Below are positions 22,546-31,071 of a stretch of 64,000 nucleotides of DNA, in pieces. The stretch comes from Polaribacter marinaquae (lineage in GTDB: Bacteria; Bacteroidota; Bacteroidia; Flavobacteriales; Flavobacteriaceae). Where the stretch lies: NCBI RefSeq assembly GCF_038019025.1, contig NZ_CP150496.1, positions 461,501-525,500 of the forward strand. Direction: 5' to 3'. The position numbers and the translations under genes are program-made. The number at the start of each line of letters is the position of its first letter. Position 1 is the stretch's first letter. The notes beneath the pieces were generated by a model. It saw only the letters and a program-made list of their open reading frames with translations, was not told the DNA's origin and searched no databases.

Positions 22546-25185
22546 TTACATTCCGGTTATCAATTCCTTTGCTTTGTCCAACGTAAATGCTCCATCAACT
22601 TCCTTCTTGTCAAAAATCATAAAATAAGAAAAGTCGTGTCCAGCTTGCCTTTCCCATTCGTTTCCGAGTCTGCATTTTCCTTCGCTGTCTGAACCATCCA
22701 AATGGTCTCCTTTTGTCTCGATTAAAATGGTTTTCCCAGATTTAGTTCTCAAAATAAAGTCAGGATAATGATTGGCTTTAAATCCGTTGATGTAAAATCC
22801 TTTCCCTCTTTCTAAATTTCTATGCCAAAACTCAATATTAGAAGAAGTTCCGATTTCCATTATTACTCTTTCCTCAAAGTTGTTCATTGTTCCTTCTTTT
22901 TCATACAATGAATTTCCGATTGAAGAACCAACATTTCCAGGAACAATTTCCTTTGCTAATTTCCAGTTTTCTTTTGCAGTTATTCGCTTTGATTTAATTA
23001 AATCCATAAATCTAGTTTCTGCGTAAGCATCTGATAATTTTCTAATATGTGCCTTAATTTTATCTGTATAACTCCATTTTCTAACTAAAATGTCACGCAT
23101 TTGTTCTGCGTTCATTCCGTTTAGTATTCTACCAACATAAACTTTTATTTCTTGGTCTGGAATAGGATACATATTTCCAATAATCTGCATTATTTGATGT
23201 GTAATATCGCTTATTTGAGCATCTTTTGGTTTTGCCAAAATATATTCTGCAATTGGGTCTTTTACTTGACTTTCTTCAATTTTCACCCAATCTGGTGTGT
23301 AATTATCTTTTACAGTTTCTGTTAAATCTACTTTGTATAAATCAGATGATATTTTGTCAAAGTCGATTTTTGTATCTTCATCTGAAAGTTTGAAATCTTT
23401 CAATAAAGATTCTCTGTTTAATAATTCTTGGTCAGTTCCAAAAATATCGCTTGCTGTTACCTTTAGAAAAAATTGAGGAAAATCTATTTTATTAATGATT
23501 CCTTTGTTTGCTTCTTTTACTCGATAGCGTTTAACTTTATCTCCCATTTCTTGAAAAATATTTTCGTCAACAGGTTGTTTTTCCTGTTCCTTTATTTGCT
23601 GTTCTAATTCATTATTTTCTTCTTTAGAAATTGATTCCATTTCTTGATTGAAAGGATTATTTTCAATTTCCTCTTCACTTGCATTTGGGTCGAATGAAAT
23701 ACGCTTTTTATCAATTGTTTCTTCTTCGGTTTCTTTTTGTTGCTCCGGAAATAGAAAAGACTCAACAGGATTTACAACTTCTGTTTGCTTTTCTTCTTCT
23801 GTCATTTTATCTGAAACTCTGTGTTCATTTCCACTAAATCCAGATGCTTTTAGACCTTCAACAATACTTTGTAATGTGTCATTAAATTTTGCCGAAGCTG
23901 TAAGAACATAAGAAAGGTTTAATTGAAACGCTTTATGTTTTTGAACGTAAGGTTGACGAAGTACACGACCTAAAATTTGCTCAACATCTACTGCACTCGA
24001 TTTATCTGCCAATGACGCTAATATGTATGCAAATGGACAATCCCAACCTTCTTTTAAAGCGTTTATTGTTATGATATAACGAACTTCACAATCTTTACTT
24101 TGTAAATTTGGAATGCTTTTAAGTTCGTCAATATTAGCAGTCTTGATTTTTATTTGATTTTCTGGAATGCCTAAACCTAATAATTGTTCTTTTAATTTCT
24201 CAAAAGTTGTGTTGTCATTTTTTGTTTTTGGCTGTGCCTGAAACAAAACGATTGGTCTAATGTATTTTCCACCATCAGCTTCTTCTTTTTTTGCAAGTAT
24301 TTCTAATTTGCGTTGTAAATGTAAAGCGTTGTTAATGACTTCTGTTTTATCGTGATTGTTGTAAACGATAACAGGAAGTTTAACCATATGTTCTTTTTTT
24401 AGTTCAATTGCAGGAACTAAACTCACAATATTACTATTGTCTTTTGGCGTTGCAGTTAAATCTAAAATAAAAGATGGATTTAAGTTTTTAAGCATATCTA
24501 CGCTCAAATCACTTTCTGCATTATGGCTTTCGTCAACCACCAAAACAGGATGTAAACTTCTAATAACATTAATTAAAGCAGTATCGTCAACATCTTCCAA
24601 AATATGTTTTCTATTTGCGTATTGAGGAACAAAAGAAGCCAATTCACCATTTTCTTGATATACTTTTCTATCTTCTTTTTTCCTAGCTCGTAAACTGGCG
24701 AAACTTAAAACAAATATGCTTAACTGTTCTTTTACTATTGTAGGATTGAAATTTGAACCTTGTAGTAAATCCTCTTTTTGATAAATTTCAACTTTGTGAT
24801 TAAAAAGTGCATTTAGTTTTTGGCGATATGGATGGTCTGAACTTGACAAAGCATTTACCGTTTGTTGTAATAAATTGCTCCAAGGTACTAACCAAATAAC
24901 TGCCTTTGTTTTACTTGTATCATAAGCCGAAAAAATTGAATTCAATGCATTTACAGCAATAAAAGTTTTTCCACCAGCAGTTGGCACTTTTATACAAACG
25001 TGTGCTGAATTTGGAATGTTATTTTTGTAAGGTTGCATTCCTGTATTATCCAAAGGATTATATGGCCCAATTTTATCTTCCCAGTATTGGTTAAATGCAG
25101 TTGCTACATTCTTATGTTCTTGAACATATTCCAAATATTCTTCAAGATTTTCTATTACTTTCTGTTGATAGCTTTTTAATTCCAT
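22546..25185 (-). CDS. res: Type III restriction enzyme, Res subunit
   Basis: 879 residues. Superfamily 2 helicase motifs: Walker A PTAGGKT at 68-74, DESH at 218-221, LTATP following, INALKEGWDCP, and VEQILGRVLRQP (motif VI). The C-terminus carries a PD-(D/E)xK nuclease: D809 (YPDFIL), then E823 and K825 (LIETKGD). With the Mod protein encoded immediately upstream (3-base gap) it should cleave unmodified DNA between two head-to-head sites, using ATP to communicate between them. It appears intact. Its stop codon abuts the hairpin repeat at 22468-22542. Confidence 0.93.
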   Translation of the reverse strand: MELKSYQQKVIENLEEYLEYVQEHKNVATAFNQYWEDKIGPYNPLDNTGMQPYKNNIPNSAHVCIKVPTAGGKTFIAVNALNSIFSAYDTSKTKAVIWLVPWSNLLQQTVNALSSSDHPYRQKLNALFNHKVEIYQKEDLLQGSNFNPTIVKEQLSIFVLSFASLRARKKEDRKVYQENGELASFVPQYANRKHILEDVDDTALINVIRSLHPVLVVDESHNAESDLSVDMLKNLNPSFILDLTATPKDNSNIVSLVPAIELKKEHMVKLPVIVYNNHDKTEVINNALHLQRKLEILAKKEEADGGKYIRPIVLFQAQPKTKNDNTTFEKLKEQLLGLGIPENQIKIKTANIDELKSIPNLQSKDCEVRYIITINALKEGWDCPFAYILASLADKSSAVDVEQILGRVLRQPYVQKHKAFQLNLSYVLTASAKFNDTLQSIVEGLKASGFSGNEHRVSDKMTEEEKQTEVVNPVESFLFPEQQKETEEETIDKKRISFDPNASEEEIENNPFNQEMESISKEENNELEQQIKEQEKQPVDENIFQEMGDKVKRYRVKEANKGIINKIDFPQFFLKVTASDIFGTDQELLNRESLLKDFKLSDEDTKIDFDKISSDLYKVDLTETVKDNYTPDWVKIEESQVKDPIAEYILAKPKDAQISDITHQIMQIIGNMYPIPDQEIKVYVGRILNGMNAEQMRDILVRKWSYTDKIKAHIRKLSDAYAETRFMDLIKSKRITAKENWKLAKEIVPGNVGSSIGNSLYEKEGTMNNFEERVIMEIGTSSNIEFWHRNLERGKGFYINGFKANHYPDFILRTKSGKTILIETKGDHLDGSDSEGKCRLGNEWERQAGHDFSYFMIFDKKEVDGAFTLDKAKELITGM

Positions 25186-25188
25186 AAT

Positions 25189-26883
25189 TTAAAATCTTGT
25201 AATATCTCTTGGTATTTTTTTAAAAATGATGTTGTTTTTTGCCATAAAATCTCTTGGTAACAAACAGTTATCTGCATATATAACATATTGTTCACCTTTT
25301 GTCTTTATAATTTCTAAAGCATCAAAATCTAAAGTAGTTAGCATACTTTTTTCGTAGATGAAGTAATAAACTGAATTGTCTTTTTTACCTAAAAAGTAAT
25401 TTGCTCCTTGTGATTCTTTAAAATGTGTTCTGGTTTCTGAAAACCAAATATATTCTCGGATTTTACCTATTCCAACCTGTTCATTTAAGTTGTGATTTTC
25501 ATCAAAAAGAGGTAAGCCCAATTCGTAAAAATCAAAATCTCCACCAGTTCCTTCAATTTTTTTGTCTCCTTTGCCATAACCTTTTGAAGCTCGTTTATTC
25601 CTTTCTGCTGTTATATCATTGGCATAATCTTCCATTTCTACTAAAATGAACTTTCTATTACCATTGTCTTTTTTATTTAAATTTAGAACAGCATTACCTG
25701 TGGTACCTGAACCAGCAAATGAATCTAGAATTATTGCATTTTTATCCTTGATTGCTATGTTGATTAGATATTCTACAAGTTTTGATGGTTTAGCAAAATC
25801 GAATTTGATACCAAGTTTTAATAATTCTTTCGAACCGTGTCTGTTCTCATATTCAGAAATCAAATTTGTTGGCGTTTGACCTTCTTCCTGTCTTTTTTTG
25901 AGCCAAATTTTAGTATATATATTCCATTTTGCTGGGTTACCATTAGAGTCAATTAATACTTCATTTTTTGTTTTCTTAAAAACGATATTTCCTTCTTTCT
26001 TTTCTTTTAAGTATCTTTCTGCTGTCCATCTCCAAACTTTGTCATTTTTAGTTTGAGGTGGTATTGAAGCACCATCTGTAACTTTATCGGGAAAAATGTT
26101 TCCATTTGGTATAACAAATGTTCCATCAGGACATTCTATATAATATCTTTGGTTTACGCATCCTCTCAATGGGTCTAGAGTTGATTGATAAAGACCAAAA
26201 GCTCGATAATTTTCACCTTTTCTTTTTCCTTCTTTCTCTACTTGATTGTATAATTTTTTTACCAACTTTTCATCTAATTCAGCTTTGAAATCAGAAACGT
26301 TTGATTTATTTCTAGCATACACTAAAACATAATCTATATTTGGCGAAAAATAGTTTCCTTTATTTCCTCCTGATTTCATTACTCTGGAAACTATACCGCA
26401 TTTATTTAGACCTCCAAATATTTCATCACATAAAGTTTTCAGATTACTAATTTCATCTTCTCCTATACTAATAAATATAATGCCATCTTGAGATAATAAT
26501 TTATGAAGTAATTGTAAACGAGGATACATCATACACAACCATTTATCGTGTCTGGTTAAATCGTCACCATCTTTTCCCACGACTTCTCCCAGCCACTTTT
26601 TAATTTTTGGATGGTTGACATTGTCATTATAAACCCAACTTTCGTTCCCTGTATTGTAAGGTGGGTCAATGTAGATACATTTTACTTTTCCAGCATATTC
26701 AGGTAATAAACTTTTGAGAGCTTCTAAATTGTCTCCGTGTATTATTTTATTTCCGCTTTCTGTTGGTTCGGTTTGTTCTCCTTTTTTAGCAGTAAAGCCG
26801 TATTTGTGTTCCAAAACTCTGTAAGGTACATCTTGATGATGGCTTATAACTTTGTCTTTTCCTATCCAATTGAGTGTTGGCAT
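25189..26883 (-). CDS. mod: Type III DNA adenine-N6 methyltransferase, Mod subunit
   Basis: 564 residues of the beta-class amino-methyltransferase type: the catalytic motif DPPYNTG (73-79) precedes the SAM-binding motif DSFAGSGTTGNAV (near 390). The region between holds the target-recognition domain, which determines the recognition sequence and cannot be predicted by eye. It methylates adenine in an asymmetric site and gives the Res subunit its specificity. No simple-sequence tract that would cause phase variation is evident in the coding region. Gene order hth-mod-res with 1- and 3-base gaps shows one operon. Confidence 0.93.
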   Translation of the reverse strand: MPTLNWIGKDKVISHHQDVPYRVLEHKYGFTAKKGEQTEPTESGNKIIHGDNLEALKSLLPEYAGKVKCIYIDPPYNTGNESWVYNDNVNHPKIKKWLGEVVGKDGDDLTRHDKWLCMMYPRLQLLHKLLSQDGIIFISIGEDEISNLKTLCDEIFGGLNKCGIVSRVMKSGGNKGNYFSPNIDYVLVYARNKSNVSDFKAELDEKLVKKLYNQVEKEGKRKGENYRAFGLYQSTLDPLRGCVNQRYYIECPDGTFVIPNGNIFPDKVTDGASIPPQTKNDKVWRWTAERYLKEKKEGNIVFKKTKNEVLIDSNGNPAKWNIYTKIWLKKRQEEGQTPTNLISEYENRHGSKELLKLGIKFDFAKPSKLVEYLINIAIKDKNAIILDSFAGSGTTGNAVLNLNKKDNGNRKFILVEMEDYANDITAERNKRASKGYGKGDKKIEGTGGDFDFYELGLPLFDENHNLNEQVGIGKIREYIWFSETRTHFKESQGANYFLGKKDNSVYYFIYEKSMLTTLDFDALEIIKTKGEQYVIYADNCLLPRDFMAKNNIIFKKIPRDITRF

Positions 26884-26884
26884 A

Positions 26885-27085
26885 TTATTGTTGGTCTTTA
26901 TTAGATATTATTAATTCTTTCACGTCCACATCTAAAATATTGGCAATCTCCATTAAGGTTTCCAATCTTGGTTGTTGTCTGTTTTGAGCATAAGCATTTA
27001 CCATATTGTAGCTTTTGCCTAGTTTTTCAGCCAACCAAGTTTGCTTTATTCCTTTCTGTTCCAACACTTCCTTAATTCGGTTCAT
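26885..27085 (-). CDS. Small XRE-type regulator heading the R-M operon
   Basis: 66 residues, nearly all one Cro/CI-type helix-turn-helix: IKQTWLAEKLGKSYNMVNAYAQNRQQPRLETLMEIANIL. The gene ends one base before mod. By analogy with controller (C) proteins of type II systems, it probably times or limits expression of mod and res when the system enters a new cell (inference). No Bacteroidota -7 box was found in the 90 bases upstream, so its promoter is unplaced. Confidence 0.85.
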   Translation of the reverse strand: MNRIKEVLEQKGIKQTWLAEKLGKSYNMVNAYAQNRQQPRLETLMEIANILDVDVKELIISNKDQQ

Positions 27086-27178
27086 TTCAGATGTTATTTT
27101 TCAGCCACTAATTTACATTTATATCTCAAAAAACTGTGTATTAAATCAAAATATTTTCAGGTGGAGGTGTGTAAGGGT

Positions 27179-27222
27179 AAGCTCTTTTTATTTTGTGAGG
27201 CACGAGCAAAATGAAATGTGCT
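27179..27222. repeat. Upstream copy of the 45-bp R-M flanking hairpin
   Basis: Direct, ~90% identical copy of 22483-22527, with the same centre TTTGTGAGGCACGAGCAAA. Some differences between copies change both arms together, which suggests the stem is under selection. It is followed by the beta and gamma repeat modules. Confidence 0.6.
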
Positions 27223-27257
27223 AGACCGTGCGGTTACTTTTCAGAGCTTGTAGTGAC

Positions 27258-27350
27258 GTTAGGTTCTTCTTTTAAATTTGTGGTAATAGTGTTTATATAT
27301 ATATAAGTTACCTGTTTGTATGAGAAGATAATTTTAAGTAGGGGAGAACG
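27258..27350. repeat. Beta module, copy 1
   Basis: About 93 bases beginning GTTAGGTTCTTCTTTTAAAT and ending GTAGGGGAGAACG, nearly repeated at 28593-28683 and 30849-30941 (by eye over 80% identical). It always precedes a gamma hairpin. It contains no open frame; function unknown. Confidence 0.7.
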
Positions 27351-27475
27351 TATTTGTGTATGGCTCGTTGAGGAAAATCAGCTATGATTTTCCGCCGTAA
27401 CCGAAAGATAGCAAATTGCAATGAATTCCGATTAGGAATTCAGTCGCAATGAGCTATACACGTTGTTGTAGCTAG
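27348..27475. repeat. Gamma hairpin module, copy 1
   Basis: About 130 bases bounded by AACG...GTGTATGGCTC on the left and GAGCTATACACGTTGTTG on the right, which are inverted. Inside are two smaller hairpins (GGAAAATC/GATTTTCC and GAATTCC/GGAATTC). It ends a few bases before the stop codon of the minus-strand gene at 27483, as an attC-like cassette end would. No GTTRRRY/RYYYAAC pair fits exactly, so true integron membership is not claimed. Confidence 0.6.
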
Positions 27476-27482
27476 TTATTTT

Positions 27483-28376
27483 TTAATATTCGTTAATTAT
27501 CACTTTATCTCCATTAGCATCTGAATCAATTTCATAGGCGTAAGATTCAGTTGTCCATCCTAAATCAGTCGTGTACATTACAAAAAGTCTATTCTCATCG
27601 ATTTTGAATTCTTTCCACTCAAGTATGGACTTTTCATCAAAATTACAAGGCCAAGATAAAGCTGGGAAAAAGTATGAATCTTCGTTTAGCCAATATTTTA
27701 AATGAATGAATTTAATTTTCTCAAAAGCTTGGTCTGAACTAATTCTTTCATCATTATACTGTTTGTTTATTTCAAGTTTTTCTTTGTGAAATTTTTTTAT
27801 CAGTTCAATATTTTGTTCATCTTGAATTGGGATTGTATGATTTTTAGGTTCAATTATCGAAATTTCATTTCCGTCTTTGAATATTTTGATATCTAAAAGA
27901 GAATAATATATAATTGCATTGTCTTGACGTTTCGAGTCGAAACCATTTGAATTGAAGTTATAGCTAAAAAGGGATAACAAGTTTGAATTGAATTCAGTAG
28001 TAGATTTAAATTTATCTTTTTGATATTTTTTTGGTAGCGTCTTTCTAAATGAATTTACTTTACTATTAAGTTTTTCATTAATTGAAGGGTTTTTGTCCGA
28101 CCATAAAAAGGTTTTATCGTCTAGATTAAATGTTCCTAATATCTCTGGTTTTACAATAACTTCGAATCCATTTTCCTCAACAATATATTTTACTTCTCCT
28201 TTAGTTTGGTCAAATAAATATTCATTTGTTGGTTGCATCTGCCAAACTATTCTTTGATACATATTTCTTAAATTCATATCAGAGTTAGATTCTAAAAACT
28301 TGGCTTCCAAGTTCGATTGACCTTTAGAAAAGAATGAAAACATAATTAATATGATTGTCAAGTTTGATTTATGCAT
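27483..28376 (-). CDS. Secreted or lipid-associated protein of unknown function
   Basis: 297 residues with an N-terminal signal (MHKSNLTIILIMFSFFSKGQ) and probable GQ-S cleavage. I recognise no domain. It is rich in Lys, Asn, Glu and aromatics, with WQMQPTNEYLFDQTKGEVKY early and ALSWPCNFDEKSILEWKEF near the end. It is bounded on both sides by repeat modules (gamma downstream, alpha-beta-gamma upstream), as are the next genes, which makes it one unit of the cassette-like array. No promoter box was identified in front of it; the alpha module upstream may supply one. Confidence 0.75.
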   Translation of the reverse strand: MHKSNLTIILIMFSFFSKGQSNLEAKFLESNSDMNLRNMYQRIVWQMQPTNEYLFDQTKGEVKYIVEENGFEVIVKPEILGTFNLDDKTFLWSDKNPSINEKLNSKVNSFRKTLPKKYQKDKFKSTTEFNSNLLSLFSYNFNSNGFDSKRQDNAIIYYSLLDIKIFKDGNEISIIEPKNHTIPIQDEQNIELIKKFHKEKLEINKQYNDERISSDQAFEKIKFIHLKYWLNEDSYFFPALSWPCNFDEKSILEWKEFKIDENRLFVMYTTDLGWTTESYAYEIDSDANGDKVIINEY

Positions 28377-28396
28377 TTCGTTTAATTAGCTACGAC

Positions 28397-28592
28397 TCGT
28401 TATATAAAATCAAATATATTGCATTTAGATTTTATTTATTTGTATGGCAGTACTTTTTTATTTGTAAAAATAAAATATCTTTTAGTTATCAAATACAAAC
28501 AACATTTGTTTTTTGGCAATATCATCAACTAAATAATGCTGAAGTCTTAAGAAAGTTATTTCTACTTAATAATTTATTAAAGTTCTGTTGAT
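28397..28592. repeat. Alpha module, copy 1
   Basis: About 195 bases starting TCGTTATATAAAATCAAATA and ending AGTTCTGTTGATG, closely repeated at 30656-30848. In both places it lies just upstream (5') of a minus-strand gene and is followed by a beta and then a gamma module. Very AT-rich; no open frame. Confidence 0.7.
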
Positions 28593-28683
28593 GTTAGGTT
28601 TTTTTTTAAAATTTGTGGTATTAACTTTTATATATATAAGTTACCTGTTTGTATGTGTGGATACTTATAAGTAGGGGAGAACG
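28593..28683. repeat. Beta module, copy 2
   Basis: Begins GTTAGGTTTTTT and ends GTAGGGGAGAACG. Shares AAATTTGTGGTA and AAGTTACCTGTTTGTATG with copies at 27258 and 30849. Confidence 0.7.
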
Positions 28684-28810
28684 TGTTTATATATGCTTTG
28701 TTACGTGTTTCAAGCACCTAATTTAGTACATACAAACCAAATAGAAAGTCTGCGAGGACTTTCGTAAATTGGCTTATACTAGCAATTTTGGTTATATGGT
28801 GTTGGCATGG
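28680..28810. repeat. Gamma hairpin module, copy 2
   Basis: Begins AACGTGTTTATATATGCTTT and ends GGTTATATGGTGTTGGCATG, six bases from the stop codon of the next minus-strand gene. Shares the middle part (TCGTAAATTGGCTTATACTA versus TCGTAAGTTGGCTAAAACCA) with the copy at 30938. Confidence 0.6.
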
Positions 28811-28815
28811 TGTTT

Positions 28816-29280
28816 TTATTCAGTCAACTTATAATTTCGTCCAGTTTTAAATCCGCTGTATACTATCAATCCAACTATTATTATTTGTAATGAATATAGA
28901 ACTGTTGAAACATTGTCAAATATTTTGTTAGTTACAAGAAGATTATATTCTGTAGTCTCTGTTACTCCGATATAAGAATTGACAAATGAAATCATTCCAG
29001 TAAGAATCCAAATACTCAATACTCCACTAATAACAAAAATCATATTAGCAGTTAAGTTTTTAAAATTCTGTTTTAACATTCGTATAAGATAAACGCTAAA
29101 AAAAATCAGAATGGATAATGGCAGAATAAAATGAATATTCGCAATTACAAAATAAGTGTCGTGAACATTTATGTCAGTTACAGATTCAGATTTGAATCCG
29201 TCAACACCAAATAGAGAAAAATTTATAATCAGCACAAAAATTGCTGTTCCAATAAGCCAAAATATTTCTTTGCGTTTCAA
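28816..29280 (-). CDS. Small membrane protein with a cytochrome-oxidase-subunit-I-like motif
   Basis: 154 residues with four predicted membrane helices. Residues about 38-60, VHDTYFVIANIHFILPLSIL, closely resemble the heme-ligand helix of haem-copper oxidase subunit I (HDTYxVVAHFHYVL). Of the two adjacent histidines there, only the second is kept (ANIH for AHFH). The rest of subunit I is absent. It could be a derived single-motif membrane protein or a chance resemblance, and function is unknown. It is a cassette-like unit with gamma modules on both sides. Confidence 0.7.
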   Translation of the reverse strand: MKRKEIFWLIGTAIFVLIINFSLFGVDGFKSESVTDINVHDTYFVIANIHFILPLSILIFFSVYLIRMLKQNFKNLTANMIFVISGVLSIWILTGMISFVNSYIGVTETTEYNLLVTNKIFDNVSTVLYSLQIIIVGLIVYSGFKTGRNYKLTE

Positions 29281-29321
29281 TTCAGTCGTTAGTTTTTAAG
29301 TTAGTTCTCAATATTATGCAC

Positions 29322-29456
29322 AACGTGTTTGTGTTAAGGAAAGTTGCGTTTAAAGTGAACGGCTATTTTCCGCAGGAAAATATGAGTTTACATAAATGCG
29401 ACTAACTTTGATTAAGTTAAAATTAAGCAATTTTTTTTACACGGTGTTAGGGCAAG
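29322..29456. repeat. Gamma hairpin module, copy 3 (without alpha and beta)
   Basis: Starts AACGTGTTTGTG and ends TTACACGGTGTTAGGGCAAG, at the stop codon of the gene at 29461. Internal pairs include GGAAAAT/ATTTTCC and AAAGTTGCGTTTA with a matching arm near 29392. Here a gamma module alone separates two genes. Confidence 0.55.
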
Positions 29457-29460
29457 TTTT

Positions 29461-30618
29461 TTATTTTCTATGGAACAAATAATCTAACTCAATTTCAATT
29501 CGTGGTTTTTCAAATTTTTCATCAGTTAATGGTGAAAACAGAATTTTATAAGGTAATCTTAAATCTTCAAAAGTCTTGAAATATGCAACATAATTTTCTC
29601 TTTCAACATAATCGCCTCTGTCTATTGATGAACCGTGAATTAAAAGAGTTGCTGTAATATTCTCAATTTCTCCGTTTGAACCTTTTACAACGAAAATATT
29701 TTCTAAATACTTTTCTATTGGTTCATTATTTGTAATTTCAACTTTATATTTTGAGCCTAAACTATCTTTTTCGATTATAATAGCCTTGTCTGTAGATTTG
29801 AAAAATGGCAAAGAAACAACATCTCCAATTCTGTTCATTTTTCCAATATAAGATTTTATATTCTTATCAGTATTTAACCTTGGATATTCATTTTGAATTT
29901 CTCCATTCAGGTCATAAGTTCTTACGTATGTCTTTTTAATTCTTTCAATTTTGAAATATTGGTCAATTTTTTCTTGATAATCGAAAAATGAATTTTTAAA
30001 CCCCTCTGTGTTGTTTAAAATCCATTCAGTTTCTATTTCTCCATATAGGTCAAAACTTATTAAAGTCATTATATTTTTCTGGATAGTTGAATAAGGAATT
30101 TTAAGTCTAAATCTACCAAAGATATTTTTACCTAATTTTCCTTCGTTATCTTTTAATAATTCCATATCATCAAATAATGTTCCATAAAAATTGAATTTAT
30201 CGATTGTTTTTGAAATTAGTTTTGAATATTCTGAAATTTTAAAAAAATCAGTTTTATTTTTATGATTTACTATATCTAACAAATAGATATTATTTCTTGT
30301 TAAATTTTTAGAATAAATACTTTTTGATGGATTCCCTCTTAAAATATAATGTTTAATAATTTTTTTATTTTGAATAAGTTGAAAGTCATAAATTACATTA
30401 TTAAGTATGTATTCATTCCATTTTTTTTCTTGAATTTTAGGGTAAAGACTTTTAAATTCTCGATCTTCTGACATTAAATGTTCGTATGGGTCGAAAAATT
30501 TAACTTTTAGCTCATAGTTATCAAACTTTATTTTCTCAATTGTTTTGGATTTCTGTGCAATTGAAATATTCAATCCAAATATGAAAAGTGTAATTAATAG
30601 GACAAATTTTTCTTTCAT
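29461..30618 (-). CDS. Secreted protein of unknown function
   Basis: 385 residues with a signal peptide (FVLLITLFIFGLNISIAQ). The body is basic, Lys/Ile/Asn-rich and probably beta-rich, and I recognise no domain. One segment, RTYDLNGEIQNEYPRLNT, hints at repeats of the YD/WG kind, but too weakly to name. It stands alone between a gamma module (3' side) and an alpha-beta-gamma block (5' side). Like the other genes of this stretch it is on the minus strand with no partner. Confidence 0.72.
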   Translation of the reverse strand: MKEKFVLLITLFIFGLNISIAQKSKTIEKIKFDNYELKVKFFDPYEHLMSEDREFKSLYPKIQEKKWNEYILNNVIYDFQLIQNKKIIKHYILRGNPSKSIYSKNLTRNNIYLLDIVNHKNKTDFFKISEYSKLISKTIDKFNFYGTLFDDMELLKDNEGKLGKNIFGRFRLKIPYSTIQKNIMTLISFDLYGEIETEWILNNTEGFKNSFFDYQEKIDQYFKIERIKKTYVRTYDLNGEIQNEYPRLNTDKNIKSYIGKMNRIGDVVSLPFFKSTDKAIIIEKDSLGSKYKVEITNNEPIEKYLENIFVVKGSNGEIENITATLLIHGSSIDRGDYVERENYVAYFKTFEDLRLPYKILFSPLTDEKFEKPRIEIELDYLFHRK

Positions 30619-30655
30619 AGTTTAACTCTGCGTTTTGAAGGGGATTTGCCCTAAC

Positions 30656-30848
30656 TCGTTATATAAAATCAAATATATTGCATTTAGATTTTATTTACTT
30701 GTATAACAGCACTTTTTTATTACTTAAACTAAATATCATGTAGTTATCAAGTAGAAACAGTAATCTATTTTGGCTATATCATTAACTAAATAATGCTGAA
30801 ATCTTAAGAAGTTATTTCTACTTAATAGTCTATTAAAGTTCTGTTGAC
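30656..30848. repeat. Alpha module, copy 2
   Basis: Second copy of the ~195-base module of 28397-28592, starting TCGTTATATAAAATC and ending GTTCTGTTGAC. About 80-85% identical by eye. Confidence 0.7.
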
Positions 30849-30941
30849 GTTAGGTTCTTCTTTTAAATTTGTGGTAATAAGGTTTATGTATATAAAAGTT
30901 ACTTGTTTGTATGTAGAGATAATTATAAGTAGGGGAGAACG
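30849..30941. repeat. Beta module, copy 3
   Basis: GTTAGGTTCTTC start is identical to copy 1. Ends GTAGGGGAGAACG. Confidence 0.7.
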
Positions 30942-31071
30942 GAATTGTGTATGCTTTGTTGCATGGTTTAAGCAGTGAATTAAATAAATAAAACACGAAC
31001 AAAGAAAATCCAAGAGGATTGTCGTAAGTTGGCTAAAACCAGCAATTAATTTTATACTGTGTTGTATGTAG
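30938..31071. repeat. Gamma hairpin module, copy 4
   Basis: Begins AACGGAATTGTGTATGCTTT and ends TTATACTGTGTTGTATGTAG, directly at the stop codon of the membrane-protein gene at 31072. The outer arms GTGTATG/ATACTGTGTT are partly inverted. Confidence 0.6.

Noticed and set aside
25189..26883. Phase-variable mod gene
   Set aside because: No simple-sequence tract long enough for slippage was seen in mod or its upstream region.
27258..31071. Integron with true attC sites
   Set aside because: The gamma modules end near stop codons and fold, but the RYYYAAC/GTTRRRY pair is not met in the right places and no IntI-type integrase is seen.
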